A stretch of DNA of 64,000 nt, from positions 594,942-658,941 of the forward strand of contig NZ_CTDX01000016.1 in assembly GCF_001375515.1 (NCBI RefSeq), read 5' to 3'. Below the pieces are notes generated by a model. It was given only the letters and a program-made list of their open reading frames with translations. It made no database searches and was not told the DNA's origin. Below, piece after piece: positions 43,417 through 52,672 of the stretch. Every line of letters starts with the position of its first letter. Within the stretch, counting starts at the first letter, position 1. Both the position numbers and the translations under genes were made by a program. Source of the DNA: Bacillus kwashiorkori. Its GTDB lineage: Bacteria; Bacillota; Bacilli; Bacillales; Caldibacillaceae.

Positions 43417-44541
43417 ATGAAAATAAAATCGATAGAACCGACACCAAGTCCAAATACGATGAAAATTATTTTGGATGAAGAATTAAAGAGTGGAGAAAGG
43501 AATAATTATAAAAAAGCGGATATAGAAAATGCACCAGAAGAAATTGGGCGGATTTTATCAATTGATGGTGTGAAAGGTGTCTATCATGTTGCAGATTTTT
43601 TAGCTGTGGAACGGAATAGTAAATATGATTGGAAAGAAATATTACCGCAAGTTCGAGTAGCCCTTGGAGAAGATACTACTTCAAAGGAACAAAAAGACAA
43701 TAATATACTCGACCGTTTTGGAGAAATTCAAGTATTTGTTCAATACTTTAAAGGTATTCCTATGCAAGTTAAGTTGACCGATGGTGACGCTGAAAAAAGA
43801 TACGGACTACCGGAAAAATTTTTGACGGCAATTAATCAAGTTCAATTGCCTGGAGATAATGTCGTCTTTGAGCGGAAATGGGTAGAGCAAGGAGTTCGTT
43901 ACGGAGACTTTGATGAGATTGGTCAAACAATTGTTGAAGAATTAAATGCAACATTTTCGAATGAACGGTTGCAACATTTAATAGACTATGCACTTTCACC
44001 AAACCAACCACCTGTTACCCAAAAATACAGAAAGATTACAATGGAAGATTTAAGTCACGCTGATTGGAAGAAACGTTATGCAGCATTAGAACAAATGGCT
44101 GAGCCTACATTAGCGGATTTGCCGATACTAGAAAAGGCTTTATCGGATGACAATGCTTCTATCCGCCGGCTCGCAGTCGTTTATTTTGGGATGATTGAAG
44201 ATAAAGCAGTGTTACCATATATTTATCAAGGATTGAAAGATAAAAGTGTCACTGTACGACGAACTGCTGGTGATTGTTTAAGTGATTTAGGCTTCAAAGA
44301 AGCGCAAGAGGAAATGATTGCTGCATTAAAAGATAAAAATAAATTAGTTCGTTGGCGAGCGGCAATGTTTTTATATGAAGTTGGTGACGAAAAGGCCATA
44401 CCAGCTCTAAAAGAAGCGGAAAATGATCCTGAATTTGAAGTAGCATTACAAGTGAAAATGGCAATAGAGAGAATTGCGTCAGGTGAACTAGCAAAAGGAT
44501 CTATTTGGAAGCAAATGCTAGAAGCGAGAAAAAATGAGTAA
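43417..44541 (+). CDS. ypgR: Nfu N-domain plus HEAT-repeat protein (YpgR)
   Basis: 374 residues. Residues 1-85 are the Nfu/NifU scaffold N-terminal domain (SIEPTPSPNTMKIILDE, GVKGVYHVADFLAVER), without the C-terminal cysteine domain of true Nfu. The remainder is a row of HEAT-type repeats (ALEQMAEPTLADLPILEKALSD, RRLAVVYFGMIEDK, RRTAGDCLSDLG, RWRAAMFLYEVGDEKAIPAL). B. subtilis YpgR has the same structure and length. It may help iron-sulfur or redox partners; brxA follows. Function not proven. Confidence 0.88.
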   Translation: MKIKSIEPTPSPNTMKIILDEELKSGERNNYKKADIENAPEEIGRILSIDGVKGVYHVADFLAVERNSKYDWKEILPQVRVALGEDTTSKEQKDNNILDRFGEIQVFVQYFKGIPMQVKLTDGDAEKRYGLPEKFLTAINQVQLPGDNVVFERKWVEQGVRYGDFDEIGQTIVEELNATFSNERLQHLIDYALSPNQPPVTQKYRKITMEDLSHADWKKRYAALEQMAEPTLADLPILEKALSDDNASIRRLAVVYFGMIEDKAVLPYIYQGLKDKSVTVRRTAGDCLSDLGFKEAQEEMIAALKDKNKLVRWRAAMFLYEVGDEKAIPALKEAENDPEFEVALQVKMAIERIASGELAKGSIWKQMLEARKNE

Positions 44542-44613
44542 CTAATTGGGGGAAATTTTTATTTCTACCTTGTCTATATTATAATTGCAATGGATACATA
44601 AGGAGGGATTAAC

Positions 44614-45048
44614 ATGTCAATGGCATATGAAGAGTATATGCGACAAATAGTTACGCCAATGCGTAAAGAATTAACAGATGTTGGCTTCACAGAATTATTA
44701 ACTGTAGAAGATGTTGAGAACTTCATGAATCAAGTTACAGGAACAACTTTCGTCCTCGTGAATTCTGTTTGTGGCTGTGCAGGAGGATTAGCTCGGCCAG
44801 CAGTGATTAAAAGTATTCAAGAAGCGAAGAAAAAACCAGACCATTTCGTTACCGTTTTTGCTGGTCAAGATCGAGAAGCAACAGCAAAAATGCGGGAATA
44901 TTTTACAAATATTGAGCCATCATCACCATCTATGGCGTTATTGAAGGATGATCAAGTAGTTCACTTTATTCCGAGAGAGGAGATTGAATATCATTCCTTA
45001 GAGGAAGTAGCGGACAATATCGTAACAGCTTTTGAAAAATACTGTTAA
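44614..45048 (+). CDS. brxA: Bacilliredoxin BrxA
   Basis: 144 residues, the same as B. subtilis YphP/BrxA. Thioredoxin-like, with CGC (SVCGCAGGLARP) as redox site. It removes bacillithiol from mixed disulfides on proteins after oxidative stress, implying a bacillithiol-making organism. Start behind AAGGAGGG. It lies just downstream of the Nfu-HEAT gene, with a shared operon possible but not certain (72-base gap). Confidence 0.95.
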   Translation: MSMAYEEYMRQIVTPMRKELTDVGFTELLTVEDVENFMNQVTGTTFVLVNSVCGCAGGLARPAVIKSIQEAKKKPDHFVTVFAGQDREATAKMREYFTNIEPSSPSMALLKDDQVVHFIPREEIEYHSLEEVADNIVTAFEKYC

Positions 45049-45059
45049 TATTCAATAGG

Positions 45060-45136
45060 AAGACTACTCCAATTGTTTCCATACTAATCCATTGAATGGA
45101 ACCTTAACAAAACAAAAGGGGTAGTCTTTTCTTTTT
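45060..45136 (+). terminator. Terminator after brxA
   Basis: AAGACTACTCC (45060-45070) pairs with GGGGTAGTCTT (45118-45128); the loop has an inner TTCCAT/ATGGAA stem. Followed by TTCTTTTT. Confidence 0.65.
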
Positions 45137-45335
45137 GCTCAATTTACTTGCTTATGGAATTTTTCCTTGTGATTGTAGCAGGAATTATCTCCCTATTTTC
45201 ACAACGTTTTCAACGCAAATACCCTTCATAGAAAGAAAGAATAAATACTAGTTTTCCACACTGAATTTTGAAAAAACCCTTTTTCAATTTAACTAAATAA
45301 AGTATAATAGAATTATATATTAGGAGGTGGTAAAA

Positions 45336-45938
45336 ATTAAACGGTGGCTGAGAAAAACGTTTGTAGCATTAGTTACGATTTTATCATTCGGACTAATTTC
45401 ACCGTATCACTTCATTGATGCAGCAAACGAACTACCCAATCAGACGAATAAAGATGATGTATTAGAATCTGATACTTCTCAAAAAGATGTATTACAAATT
45501 CAACTTGCAGAACGAGAACCTACCATTTCGGAAAAAGAAAGGTTTCTAAAGGAAGCGGTATCACTAGGTCAACAGCAAGCTTGGAAAAAATTCGGTTCTA
45601 AAATTGGACCAGTTATTGAAGACGAATTTCTACAAATCATTTTACCTAAAATCGAACAGGCGATTGAAGAGGTGACAAACCTTTTACCGGATGAACATTT
45701 AGCATATTTAGCAGTTTCAGAAGCTCCAGGAAAAGGTAAAAGCGAGAAAATCTTTCATATTTATAATGTAATCACGAATGAAGATATCATTCGTTTTCAT
45801 GTTCGACGCGACTTGAAACCTCAAGAAGGATATTGGTTTAATTTTCATTATCATACGTTTATGGATCAATATCACACACATCATGACTTAGGAAGTATTT
45901 ATTGGGATAAAAATATGCCCCCACATTGGGTAAATTGA
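45336..45938 (+). CDS. ypjP: YpjP family exported protein, apparent ATT start
   Basis: About 200 residues. N-terminal KRWLRKTFVALVTILSFGLISP is a signal/anchor helix; the C-terminus is conserved (YLAVSEAPGKGKSEKIFHIYN, EDIIRFHVRRDLKPQEGYWFNFHYHT). Role unknown. The only in-frame GTG (45327) lies inside the AGGAGGTGG ribosome site (45322-45330); ATT 45336, 8 bases after GGAGG, gives the family start (K-x-W-x-R-K-T). No ATG, GTG or TTG is suitably placed. Confidence 0.8.
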   Translation: MKRWLRKTFVALVTILSFGLISPYHFIDAANELPNQTNKDDVLESDTSQKDVLQIQLAEREPTISEKERFLKEAVSLGQQQAWKKFGSKIGPVIEDEFLQIILPKIEQAIEEVTNLLPDEHLAYLAVSEAPGKGKSEKIFHIYNVITNEDIIRFHVRRDLKPQEGYWFNFHYHTFMDQYHTHHDLGSIYWDKNMPPHWVN

Positions 45939-45978
45939 AAAACCTTAATCATTCAAAAGCAAATGATTAAGGTTTTTT
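45938..45978 (+). terminator. Terminator after ypjP
   Basis: A perfect 16-bp stem (AAAAACCTTAATCATT, 45938-45953, with 45962-45977) and a T run. Confidence 0.9.
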
Positions 45979-46240
45979 TATATTGATTACTAGGAAAGTA
46001 GCATTAATTACCTATAAATGGACAACTATGAAGTTATTAATTCATGATATAATTAATATTATTAAAGTCGTATAATGCTTTCCACTCCATTAAGAAAAAT
46101 GTTCCAAGTTAGGACTAATATGAGGACGTGCCTTGCGGAAAGGTCTGCCTGTTCCTGACGCTAAGATTCGCCACAAATAAATCTGGAACGAAAAAATCGA
46201 CACTATTCTTTAACATAGTTTATTAGAAAGGGGAAACATC
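45939..46240. other. Intergenic region before the metalloprotease gene
   Basis: About 300 bases. The first 40 are the ypjP terminator. The rest has GTTCCA (46102) and TGGAAC (46184) at the ends of a GC-richer patch (46125-46175), possibly a small repeat. No open frame with a ribosome site was seen. Confidence 0.35.
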
Positions 46241-46951
46241 ATGAAAAAAAATATTTTTTCCCTAATCGTTTTGCTAAATCTATTACTATGCCAGCAGACT
46301 AGTGCCCAATTCCCGTATATTTTTTTAAAAGATATACGTAATTCTTCCAAACTAGCTACTTTAACATTACAGTCTCGCAATTTATTGAATGAAATAATTA
46401 TATTACCAGATAATCATTTTGATGAAGATGCCGCAGCAGAAATGTTAAAAATAATCGATCAGTTACCGATTCATTTAATACAAAAGATGAAAGCGCATCA
46501 AATAACTGTCCAATTTTTTACAGGAAATTTAACGGATATTACCCAATTACAACATTTAAAAGGGGTGACACCGCGAGGCTACCCTGCAAACTCTGTTACT
46601 TGGGACCATGTTCCTGGAATTGGCGGCAGCCATACTGTTTTTGTCAAAATAGGTGCTAGTCCATTCGGATCTGGCCATCATTCGGTTAACTTAGAGCTAC
46701 ATGAACTAGCTCACTCCATTGATAAAATTATTTTCAAATATATTTCTAGTAGCGGACATTTTCAACACATTTGGCAAGAGGAAGTTCATAAACTTTTCGG
46801 TAATAATCTATACTTTATTCTTTACCCTGAAGAATATTTTGCAGAAACTTTCGCAATGTATTATGCTAATGAAGAAACAAAAAAAAATTTAATAGAGATA
46901 GCTCCAAAAACGTATCAATTTATTGAGCAATTAATGGAAGTAAAGGTGTGA
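46241..46951 (+). CDS. Secreted anthrax-lethal-factor-like zinc metalloprotease
   Basis: 236 residues. Signal peptide (about 1-22, [22 protein letters not shown]). The catalytic region has HELAHSID (HExxH, residues 154-158) and [14 protein letters not shown] (third ligand Glu near 202), the arrangement of the anthrax toxin lethal factor (ATLF) fold. It is a single small domain without the receptor-binding or helper parts of the real toxin, so a housekeeping or competition role is likely. It ends 4 bases before thyA, so the two are cotranscribed. The substrate is unknown. Confidence 0.82.
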   Translation: MKKNIFSLIVLLNLLLCQQTSAQFPYIFLKDIRNSSKLATLTLQSRNLLNEIIILPDNHFDEDAAAEMLKIIDQLPIHLIQKMKAHQITVQFFTGNLTDITQLQHLKGVTPRGYPANSVTWDHVPGIGGSHTVFVKIGASPFGSGHHSVNLELHELAHSIDKIIFKYISSSGHFQHIWQEEVHKLFGNNLYFILYPEEYFAETFAMYYANEETKKNLIEIAPKTYQFIEQLMEVKV

Positions 46952-46955
46952 AAAA

Positions 46956-47750
46956 ATGAAACAATACTTACAGTTATGTGAACACGTTTTAAAGAATGGG
47001 GTAAAAAAGGAAGATCGGACAGGTACTGGAACGATAAGTACTTTTGGCTACCAAATGCGATTTGATTTGAAGGAAGGTTTTCCTCTAGTAACTACGAAAA
47101 AACTACATTTAAAATCGATAATTTTTGAATTACTATGGTTTTTGCGCGGCGATACGAATGTGAAATATTTACAAGAAAATGGTGTTAGAATTTGGAATGA
47201 ATGGGCGGATGAATCAGGTAATTTAGGTCCAGTATATGGTGCCCAGTGGAGAAGTTGGCAGTCCCGTGATGGTAAAACGATTGATCAAATTAGCGATGTG
47301 ATAGAACAAATAAAAACAAATCCTAATTCTCGAAGATTAATCGTAAGTGCTTGGAATGTCGGTGAAATAGAAAAAATGGCACTTGCACCATGTCATGCGT
47401 TATTTCAATTTTACGTAGCGGACGGTAAACTGTCTTGCCAATTATATCAACGTTCTGCAGACGTGTTTTTAGGTGTACCTTTTAATATTGCCTCTTATGC
47501 TTTGCTAACGATGATGATTGCCCAAGTATGTGATCTAGAACTAGGAGAATTTGTTCATACTTTTGGTGATGTTCATATTTATTTAAACCATCTTGAACAA
47601 GTAAAATTACAATTAACGCGGGAGCCGCGAGAACTACCGAAGTTAAAACTTAATCCGAATGTGAAAAATATATTTGACTTTGAATATAGTGATTTTACGT
47701 TAGAAGGTTATGATCCACATCCACATATTAAGGGAGTCGTTAGCGTATGA
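46956..47750 (+). CDS. thyA: Thymidylate synthase
   Basis: 264 residues, the short bacterial ThyA type (thyB in B. subtilis). It makes dTMP from dUMP with methylene-THF. Catalytic cysteine in [11 protein letters not shown], arginines in [30 protein letters not shown] and the tail [10 protein letters not shown] are intact. The next gene dfrA overlaps its stop by 4 bases, linking production of dihydrofolate to its reduction. A ribosome site (AAGGTGTGA) lies in the end of the metalloprotease gene. Confidence 0.97.
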   Translation: MKQYLQLCEHVLKNGVKKEDRTGTGTISTFGYQMRFDLKEGFPLVTTKKLHLKSIIFELLWFLRGDTNVKYLQENGVRIWNEWADESGNLGPVYGAQWRSWQSRDGKTIDQISDVIEQIKTNPNSRRLIVSAWNVGEIEKMALAPCHALFQFYVADGKLSCQLYQRSADVFLGVPFNIASYALLTMMIAQVCDLELGEFVHTFGDVHIYLNHLEQVKLQLTREPRELPKLKLNPNVKNIFDFEYSDFTLEGYDPHPHIKGVVSV

Positions 47751-48232
47751 TTTCTTATATTTTCGCGATGGATGAAAACCGTGTTATCGGTCATAACGGT
47801 ACCCTCCCATGGCGACTTTCGGAAGACTTGCGCTATTTTAAAAAAATAACGATGGGTCATCCTATTGTAATGGGAAGAAAGACTTTCCAATCCATCGGTC
47901 GCCCATTACCCGGTAGAGAAAATATTATCCTAACTCGTGATAAACATTTTTTTCACGAAGGGATTACAATTTTTCATTCGGTGGAAGATTTATTTACGTA
48001 TATTAAAAATATGAACCAAGAAATATTTGTAATAGGTGGGGCAGAGCTTTTTAACCTTTTTATGCCAGAAGTAACGAAACTTTATGTTACACTCATACAT
48101 CATAGTTTTCCGGGTGACGTCTATTTCCCAGAATTTTCATTATCAGACTGGAGAGAAATAGCGAGACAAAAAGGAAAAAAGGATGACAAAAATCCATTCG
48201 ATTATGAGTTCATTATTTATGAAAAGATATAG
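47747..48232 (+). CDS. dfrA: Dihydrofolate reductase
   Basis: 161 residues. NADPH-dependent reduction of dihydrofolate, recycling the product of thy[59 protein letters not shown] and [23 protein letters not shown] are typical; the catalytic acid is Asp in LSEDLRYF. Overlaps thyA by 4 bases (ATGA type). Trimethoprim target; no resistance-type change can be judged from sequence alone. Confidence 0.96.
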   Translation: MISYIFAMDENRVIGHNGTLPWRLSEDLRYFKKITMGHPIVMGRKTFQSIGRPLPGRENIILTRDKHFFHEGITIFHSVEDLFTYIKNMNQEIFVIGGAELFNLFMPEVTKLYVTLIHHSFPGDVYFPEFSLSDWREIARQKGKKDDKNPFDYEFIIYEKI

Positions 48233-48260
48233 ATTTAATTTACAGGCTATGTTAAAGATT

Positions 48261-48450
48261 GTTGTTGATTTCCGTTTCAGGCGGACGCTTTCCGCGGGCA
48301 CGGCCACAGCCGCTTCGACGCTACGCCGTCTCGTTATTTCTTGCTAGTGCTGTTATGCAGGACAAGGAACGCAACGGTCGCGACTCATCGCACGAAGGAA
48401 AAGCGAATGCTTTTTTCGAGGAGTCGCCGCCTTACACTACAATCAACAAC
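48261..48450. repeat. Dispersed Bacillaceae repeat (MITE-like), full copy
   Basis: About 190 bases bounded by inverted ends GTTGTTGATT (48261-48270) and AATCAACAAC (48441-48450). Unusually GC-rich (TTTCCGCGGGCACGGCCACAGCC region) compared with its surroundings. From memory, such elements (TTGATTTCCG...CAATCAAC) are scattered in many Bacillus genomes. A 70-codon open frame across it is not a gene. It lies after dfrA, where a terminator would be. Confidence 0.75.
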
Positions 48451-48568
48451 TGCCTAAAAATCAACAATTAACAATAACATAGACACCCATGAAAGCAATT
48501 TTTCACCATAGTGAATGAAAATCGCAGTATTTTCACGGTAGCCATTTATAAAAAAAGGCGGGAAAAGT

Positions 48569-49249
48569 ATGTGTGGACGCTTTACATTAACAGTTGAACA
48601 AGAAATGTTAATTGATTCGTTTGATCTCCTTACATTCCCTGATGATTATATGCCGCGATATAATATCGCTCCAACACAAAATATATTAGCGGCAGTACAT
48701 ACTGATAGTGGCAGAAAAGCAGGATTTCTTCGTTGGGGTCTCGTACCGTATTGGGTAAAGGATACAAAAAAGTGGAAACCGTTAATTAATGCCCGTGTTG
48801 AATCATTAACAGAGAAAGCAAGTTTTAAGCATTTATTAAATAAAAGACGTTGCATCATTTTTGCCGATAGCTTCTATGAGTGGAAAGTAGATGAAAATGG
48901 CAAGAAAATTCCTTATCGATTTATGAAGAAGGATGAAGCACCATTTGCTTTTGCCGGTCTATGGGATCGGAAACAAACGACGTCGAATAATTCTGTTGTA
49001 TCTTGTACGATTATTACGACGCAGGCTAATGAATTAGTAAAGGACGTCCATGAGCGGATGCCAGTTATGTTAACCGAAAAGGAAGCAATCGAATCATGGT
49101 TAAACACGACCAAATATTCTTTTCGTGATGCTAAAGATATGTTACAATCATTTCCAAGTAATTCGCAAAAATGTTACCAAGTTTCTTTAGCTGTAAATAA
49201 TGTTAAAAATGATAATTTAGATTGCATCCAAGCAGTCAATAGTTTGTAA
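48569..49249 (+). CDS. SRAP-domain DNA-abasic-site protein (YedK/HMCES type)
   Basis: 226 residues. The active Cys is residue 2 (MCGRF), the Asn-Pro-type loop is RYNIAPTQ, Glu in SFYEWK and His in HERMPVML complete the site. SRAP proteins bind covalently to abasic sites in single-stranded DNA through Cys2 and protect them. Start ATG 48569, required to expose Cys2 after Met removal. It stands alone behind AAGGCGGG; not clearly controlled by SOS. Confidence 0.92.
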   Translation: MCGRFTLTVEQEMLIDSFDLLTFPDDYMPRYNIAPTQNILAAVHTDSGRKAGFLRWGLVPYWVKDTKKWKPLINARVESLTEKASFKHLLNKRRCIIFADSFYEWKVDENGKKIPYRFMKKDEAPFAFAGLWDRKQTTSNNSVVSCTIITTQANELVKDVHERMPVMLTEKEAIESWLNTTKYSFRDAKDMLQSFPSNSQKCYQVSLAVNNVKNDNLDCIQAVNSL

Positions 49250-49267
49250 AAAATAGGATGTGAAAAA

Positions 49268-50110
49268 ATGACAAAAATTAAAGTTGTTACAGACTCAACA
49301 GTAGACTTAAATAAAGAAATTATTCAAAAATATGAAATCCATGTGTTACCGTTGCAAATAAATTTAGAAGGAAAGACCTACTTAGATAGGGAAGATATTA
49401 CTCCGACTGAATTTATTGAAAAGATGAAAACAGCAGATGAACTGCCGAAAAGCTCCCAACCTTCTTTAGGTTCATTTATTAAATTATATAATGAATTAAC
49501 GAGTGATGGCAGTGAAGTAATTTCTATTCATTTATCGTCTGGCTTAAGTGGTACAGTACGAACCGCTGAAACCGCGGCAAAACAATGCAATGGAAAGGTT
49601 ACGGTTGTCGATTCTTTATATATTTCTAAAGGACTTGCCTTTCAAGTAATCGAAGCAGCTACAATGGCCAAAAAAGGACATTCGATGGCAGAAATAATTG
49701 ATCGTTTGAACGTTGTCCGTAAGTCCACAAGATTATTTGTCGTCGTTGATACGTTAGAAAATTTAATGAAAGGTGGACGTATTGGTAAAGCGAAAGCATT
49801 AATTGGGTCGTTACTTAACATTAAGCCAATCGCTACACTTGAGGAAGGTGTTTATTCACCAATTGCTAATGCAAGAAGCCACGGACAAGTTGTCAAACAA
49901 TTAGTTAAACATTTAGTTGAAGATACGAATGGAAAAATAATTAAAGGAATTGGTATCACCCACGCGGATGGAAAAGATTTAGCAATCCGCTTAAAGGAAA
50001 AAATATTAGAACTATATGAAAATCTAGAAATCTTAATAGAAGATACAACACCAATTATAAGTACGCATACTGGTCCAGGGGCTATTGGCTTTATGTATTA
50101 TGCAGAATAA
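49268..50110 (+). CDS. DegV family fatty-acid-binding protein
   Basis: 280 residues. KVVTDSTVDL, SSQPSLGSF, SIHLSSGLSGTVRTAE, VVDSLYISKGLAFQV and THTGPGAIGFMYY are the DegV marks. The family (FakB-like) holds a fatty acid for phosphorylation by FakA; FakA is not in this window. It follows the SRAP gene by 18 bases; cotranscription is likely. Which DegV paralogue it is cannot be told. Confidence 0.92.
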   Translation: MTKIKVVTDSTVDLNKEIIQKYEIHVLPLQINLEGKTYLDREDITPTEFIEKMKTADELPKSSQPSLGSFIKLYNELTSDGSEVISIHLSSGLSGTVRTAETAAKQCNGKVTVVDSLYISKGLAFQVIEAATMAKKGHSMAEIIDRLNVVRKSTRLFVVVDTLENLMKGGRIGKAKALIGSLLNIKPIATLEEGVYSPIANARSHGQVVKQLVKHLVEDTNGKIIKGIGITHADGKDLAIRLKEKILELYENLEILIEDTTPIISTHTGPGAIGFMYYAE

Positions 50111-50118
50111 AAATTGAC

Positions 50119-50172
50119 AGAGAGGGCATTAGAAGGAATGGAAAACTTCTATATTGTGCCCTCTCTTTTTAA
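50119..50172 (+). terminator. Terminator after degV-type gene
   Basis: AGAGAGGGCA (50119-50128) pairs with TGCCCTCTCT (50157-50166), then TTTTT. Confidence 0.85.
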
Positions 50173-50337
50173 TTGGAAGGAATCAGATTTTAACTTTTAC
50201 CTAACACTCTATTATGCTAGTAGATGATTGTTAACATTTTGTCAAAAAGTGGATGTTTGTAAGTTTATCTAAGTATGAATTATTTTGGATAGGGTAATTA
50301 TTTTGTTAAAATGAGGAGGAAGGGGAGGAGAATATTC

Positions 50338-50931
50338 ATGAAAGGAATAAAATTCTTTTTTGTTCTACTACTAATATCCAGTCTATTATTAACAGGATGC
50401 AGCTCAAAGAAAATAGAAAATGAAAAAAATTGGCCAATTGAATCTTTCGAACATATTAATCAAGACGGGGAAAAGCTTTCTTTATCTGATTTAAAAGGGA
50501 AAATTTGGATTGCAAACTTTATATTTACAAATTGTACAACTGTATGCTCACCTATTACTGCAAATATGGCGAGAATCCAACAACTGTTAGCAGAAAATGA
50601 TTTGCAAAATGTGGAAATCATTTCTTTTAGTATTGATCCTGAGGTCGACACACCTGAACAGCTAAAAAGTTTTGCAGCAAATTTTACGGAGGACTTATCT
50701 AATTGGCATTTTTTAACCGGATATGTTCAACCATATATTGAACAATTTGCTAAAGACAATTTTCATCTTTTTGTATTAAAACCAGAAGATGATGATCAAG
50801 TAATGCATGGAACCGATTTCTTTTTAGTTGATCAACAAGGAGTAGTGGTAAAATATTATTCTGCTTTAGATATCCCATATGAGGAACTGTTACAAGATAT
50901 TGAAGTGCTAGTAAGTAGAGGAAGTAAGTGA
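50338..50931 (+). CDS. sco: Sco1/SenC copper lipoprotein
   Basis: 197 residues. Lipoprotein signal ending LLLTGCSS. Thioredoxin-like fold with the CxxxC copper site (NCTTVCSPIT) and the distant His ligand (VMHGTDFFLV). It delivers copper to the CuA site of cytochrome c oxidase subunit II on the outer face of the membrane. ATG 50338 follows GGGGAGGAG; an in-frame upstream start at 50311 lacks a site. In B. subtilis this is ypmQ, next to ypmR/S, as here. Confidence 0.93.
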   Translation: MKGIKFFFVLLLISSLLLTGCSSKKIENEKNWPIESFEHINQDGEKLSLSDLKGKIWIANFIFTNCTTVCSPITANMARIQQLLAENDLQNVEIISFSIDPEVDTPEQLKSFAANFTEDLSNWHFLTGYVQPYIEQFAKDNFHLFVLKPEDDDQVMHGTDFFLVDQQGVVVKYYSALDIPYEELLQDIEVLVSRGSK

Positions 50932-51029
50932 AATATATTCAACTCATTGTTCTAGACCGCACATATTCATGATATAATCAAAGGGCCGTCTGCTTGGAAT
51001 AAAACTTAGTAAGATAGTAGGTGGATTAT

Positions 51030-51872
51030 ATGAAAAAATATTTTCGTTTATTTATCTGGTTCGTTTTAATTAATATAATTGCAGCGTGCTCCTTTGAACA
51101 ATCGAAACATGAAATGAAACTTCATATAGAAAACCGAGATGTTGGACATTTAACGAAAGCTCTAATCCCAGCAGATTTTATCCCCCAACCGTTAAAAATT
51201 GCAGCAATCGGTGATTCATTAACTGCAGGTGTCGGTGATACGAGTAACCAAGGTGGTTATTTACATTTTTTAAAAGGAGATTTAATAAAGTTAAAAGGGG
51301 TTAAAACGGTTGAAATTTTCAATCATGGTGTAAGTGGCAATCGGACAGATCAACTTTTAAAAAGATTGACACAAGAAACTGTAGAAAAAGATATTAAGAA
51401 AGCAGACTTAGTTATTGTAACAATTGGCGGCAATGATTTAATGAAAATAATGAGAGATAATTTCACAAATCTTCAAATGGATGTTTTTCTCAAAGAAGAA
51501 CCGAACTATGAAAAAAGGTTATCAAATATAATTACTACCGTAAAAAAATTAAATCCTCAGTCTACTGTAATTTTAGTAGGTCTTTATAATCCATTTCAGC
51601 ATTTATTTGCTAACATTAAGGAACTGAATGAAATTGTCGATAAATGGAATGAAATTGGTCAGCAAGTTGTTTCCGAATTTGAACAAACATATTTTGCACC
51701 AATTGAAAATATTTTTTCTGATGGGAGCATAGATTTACTATATGAAGATAGTTTCCACCCGAATAATAAAGGTTATTCACTGATCGCAAAGGAAATATAT
51801 GCGACCCTTTCAGAGGTAGAATTGACAGAAACGAATGAATGGTTCGTTGTGAAGGAAGATGGCAATGAATAA
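51030..51872 (+). CDS. ypmR: GDSL-type lipase/esterase lipoprotein (YpmR)
   Basis: 280 residues. Signal/lipobox IIAACSF, then an SGNH hydrolase: block I GDSLTAG (Ser), Gly in VSGNRTDQL, Asn in TIGGNDLM, and DSFHPNNKGY (Asp, His), so all four SGNH residues are present. It faces the outside of the membrane; substrate unknown. ATG 51030 follows GTAGGTGG. Its stop overlaps the ypmS start region, so the two are coupled. Confidence 0.92.
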   Translation: MKKYFRLFIWFVLINIIAACSFEQSKHEMKLHIENRDVGHLTKALIPADFIPQPLKIAAIGDSLTAGVGDTSNQGGYLHFLKGDLIKLKGVKTVEIFNHGVSGNRTDQLLKRLTQETVEKDIKKADLVIVTIGGNDLMKIMRDNFTNLQMDVFLKEEPNYEKRLSNIITTVKKLNPQSTVILVGLYNPFQHLFANIKELNEIVDKWNEIGQQVVSEFEQTYFAPIENIFSDGSIDLLYEDSFHPNNKGYSLIAKEIYATLSEVELTETNEWFVVKEDGNE

Positions 51873-52437
51873 GCGAAATTGGAAACGAGCGTTTTTCATC
51901 TTACTAGGTATAAATATAGCAGTAATGCTTACTTTATTACTGTTATTCATGCTGCCAACGAGTGGAAATATAAATGAAATTAGTACAACAAAACAAAACG
52001 ATGATGTAGAGTTAATTATTTCAGCGAAAAAGGAAGATTTGACGACATTCATTAATGAATATATAAGGAATGAGAATGACGGGAATATCGCTTATGGTGT
52101 ATATTTAAAAGACGAAGTTGAATTAGTAGGGTCTTTACCCGTCTTTACAGAATCCATTGATATGAGTATGACATTTGATGCGAAAGCATTGGAAAATGGA
52201 GATTTGCTATTATCTCAAAAAGGAATCAGTATTGGCAATCTGCATTTACCTGTTACGTATGTGTTAAATTTTATTAAACGAGTATATTCTTTCCCTGATT
52301 GGGTTGAAATTTTCCCGAATGAACATATGGTTTATTTACACTTAACAAAAATGGAATTAAAAAATGGAATACAAATAAAAGCAAAACAGTTTGATTTATC
52401 GAAGGACGAAATTACTTTTTCGTTCAAAATGCCATAA
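51865..52437 (+). CDS. ypmS: YpmS family membrane protein (DUF2140)
   Basis: 190 residues. One N-terminal membrane helix (about 8-30; RAFFILLGINIAVMLTLLLLFML), then an extracellular domain with DUF2140 marks (ISTTKQNDDVELIISAKKEDLTTFINEYI, HLPVTYVLNFIKRVYSFPDWVEIFPNEHMVYLHL). ATG 51865 or 51859 are both possible; 51865 is better placed. Overlaps ypmR by 8 bases. It may act with the lipase YpmR; function not shown. Confidence 0.88.
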   Translation: MNKRNWKRAFFILLGINIAVMLTLLLLFMLPTSGNINEISTTKQNDDVELIISAKKEDLTTFINEYIRNENDGNIAYGVYLKDEVELVGSLPVFTESIDMSMTFDAKALENGDLLLSQKGISIGNLHLPVTYVLNFIKRVYSFPDWVEIFPNEHMVYLHLTKMELKNGIQIKAKQFDLSKDEITFSFKMP

Positions 52438-52462
52438 TGAATAAATTATAGAAAAGGTTTTG

Positions 52463-52502
52463 ACTCCACAAAGAACGAGGAAACGTCTTTGTGGAGTTTC
52501 AT
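52463..52502 (+). terminator. Terminator after ypmS
   Basis: A perfect 12-bp stem ACTCCACAAAGA / TCTTTGTGGAGT with an 11-base loop, followed by TTTCATTTT. Confidence 0.85.
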
Positions 52503-52515
52503 TTTCGCTCTTTTC

Positions 52516-52595
52516 GCAGGACGAGAAACACTTCGGCTGCGACGCATTGCACGAATGCCTATTTCGAGGAATCATCGCGTTATGCTTCAATCAAC
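52516..52595. repeat. Right half of a second copy of the dispersed repeat
   Basis: GCAGGACGAG ... GCGACGCATTGCACGAA ... TTTCGAGGAATC ... CAATCAAC matches the right half of the copy at 48261-48450 in order, with an internal gap of about 13 bases. The left half is absent or replaced by the ypmS terminator. Confidence 0.6.
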
Positions 52596-52672
52596 TAGTT
52601 TTTATATCAAAAAACAATCATTTCTTCCATCTTCATTTCCACTATAATAAGAACAAAAACCTTTAAATTCTT

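Noticed and set aside
45153-45230. 25-codon hydrophobic open frame before ypjP
   Set aside because: No Shine-Dalgarno sequence and immediately downstream of the brxA terminator without a clear promoter.
48259-48471. 70-codon open frame after dfrA
   Set aside because: It runs through the GC-rich dispersed repeat with inverted ends; no ribosome site and a composition unlike protein-coding sequence here.
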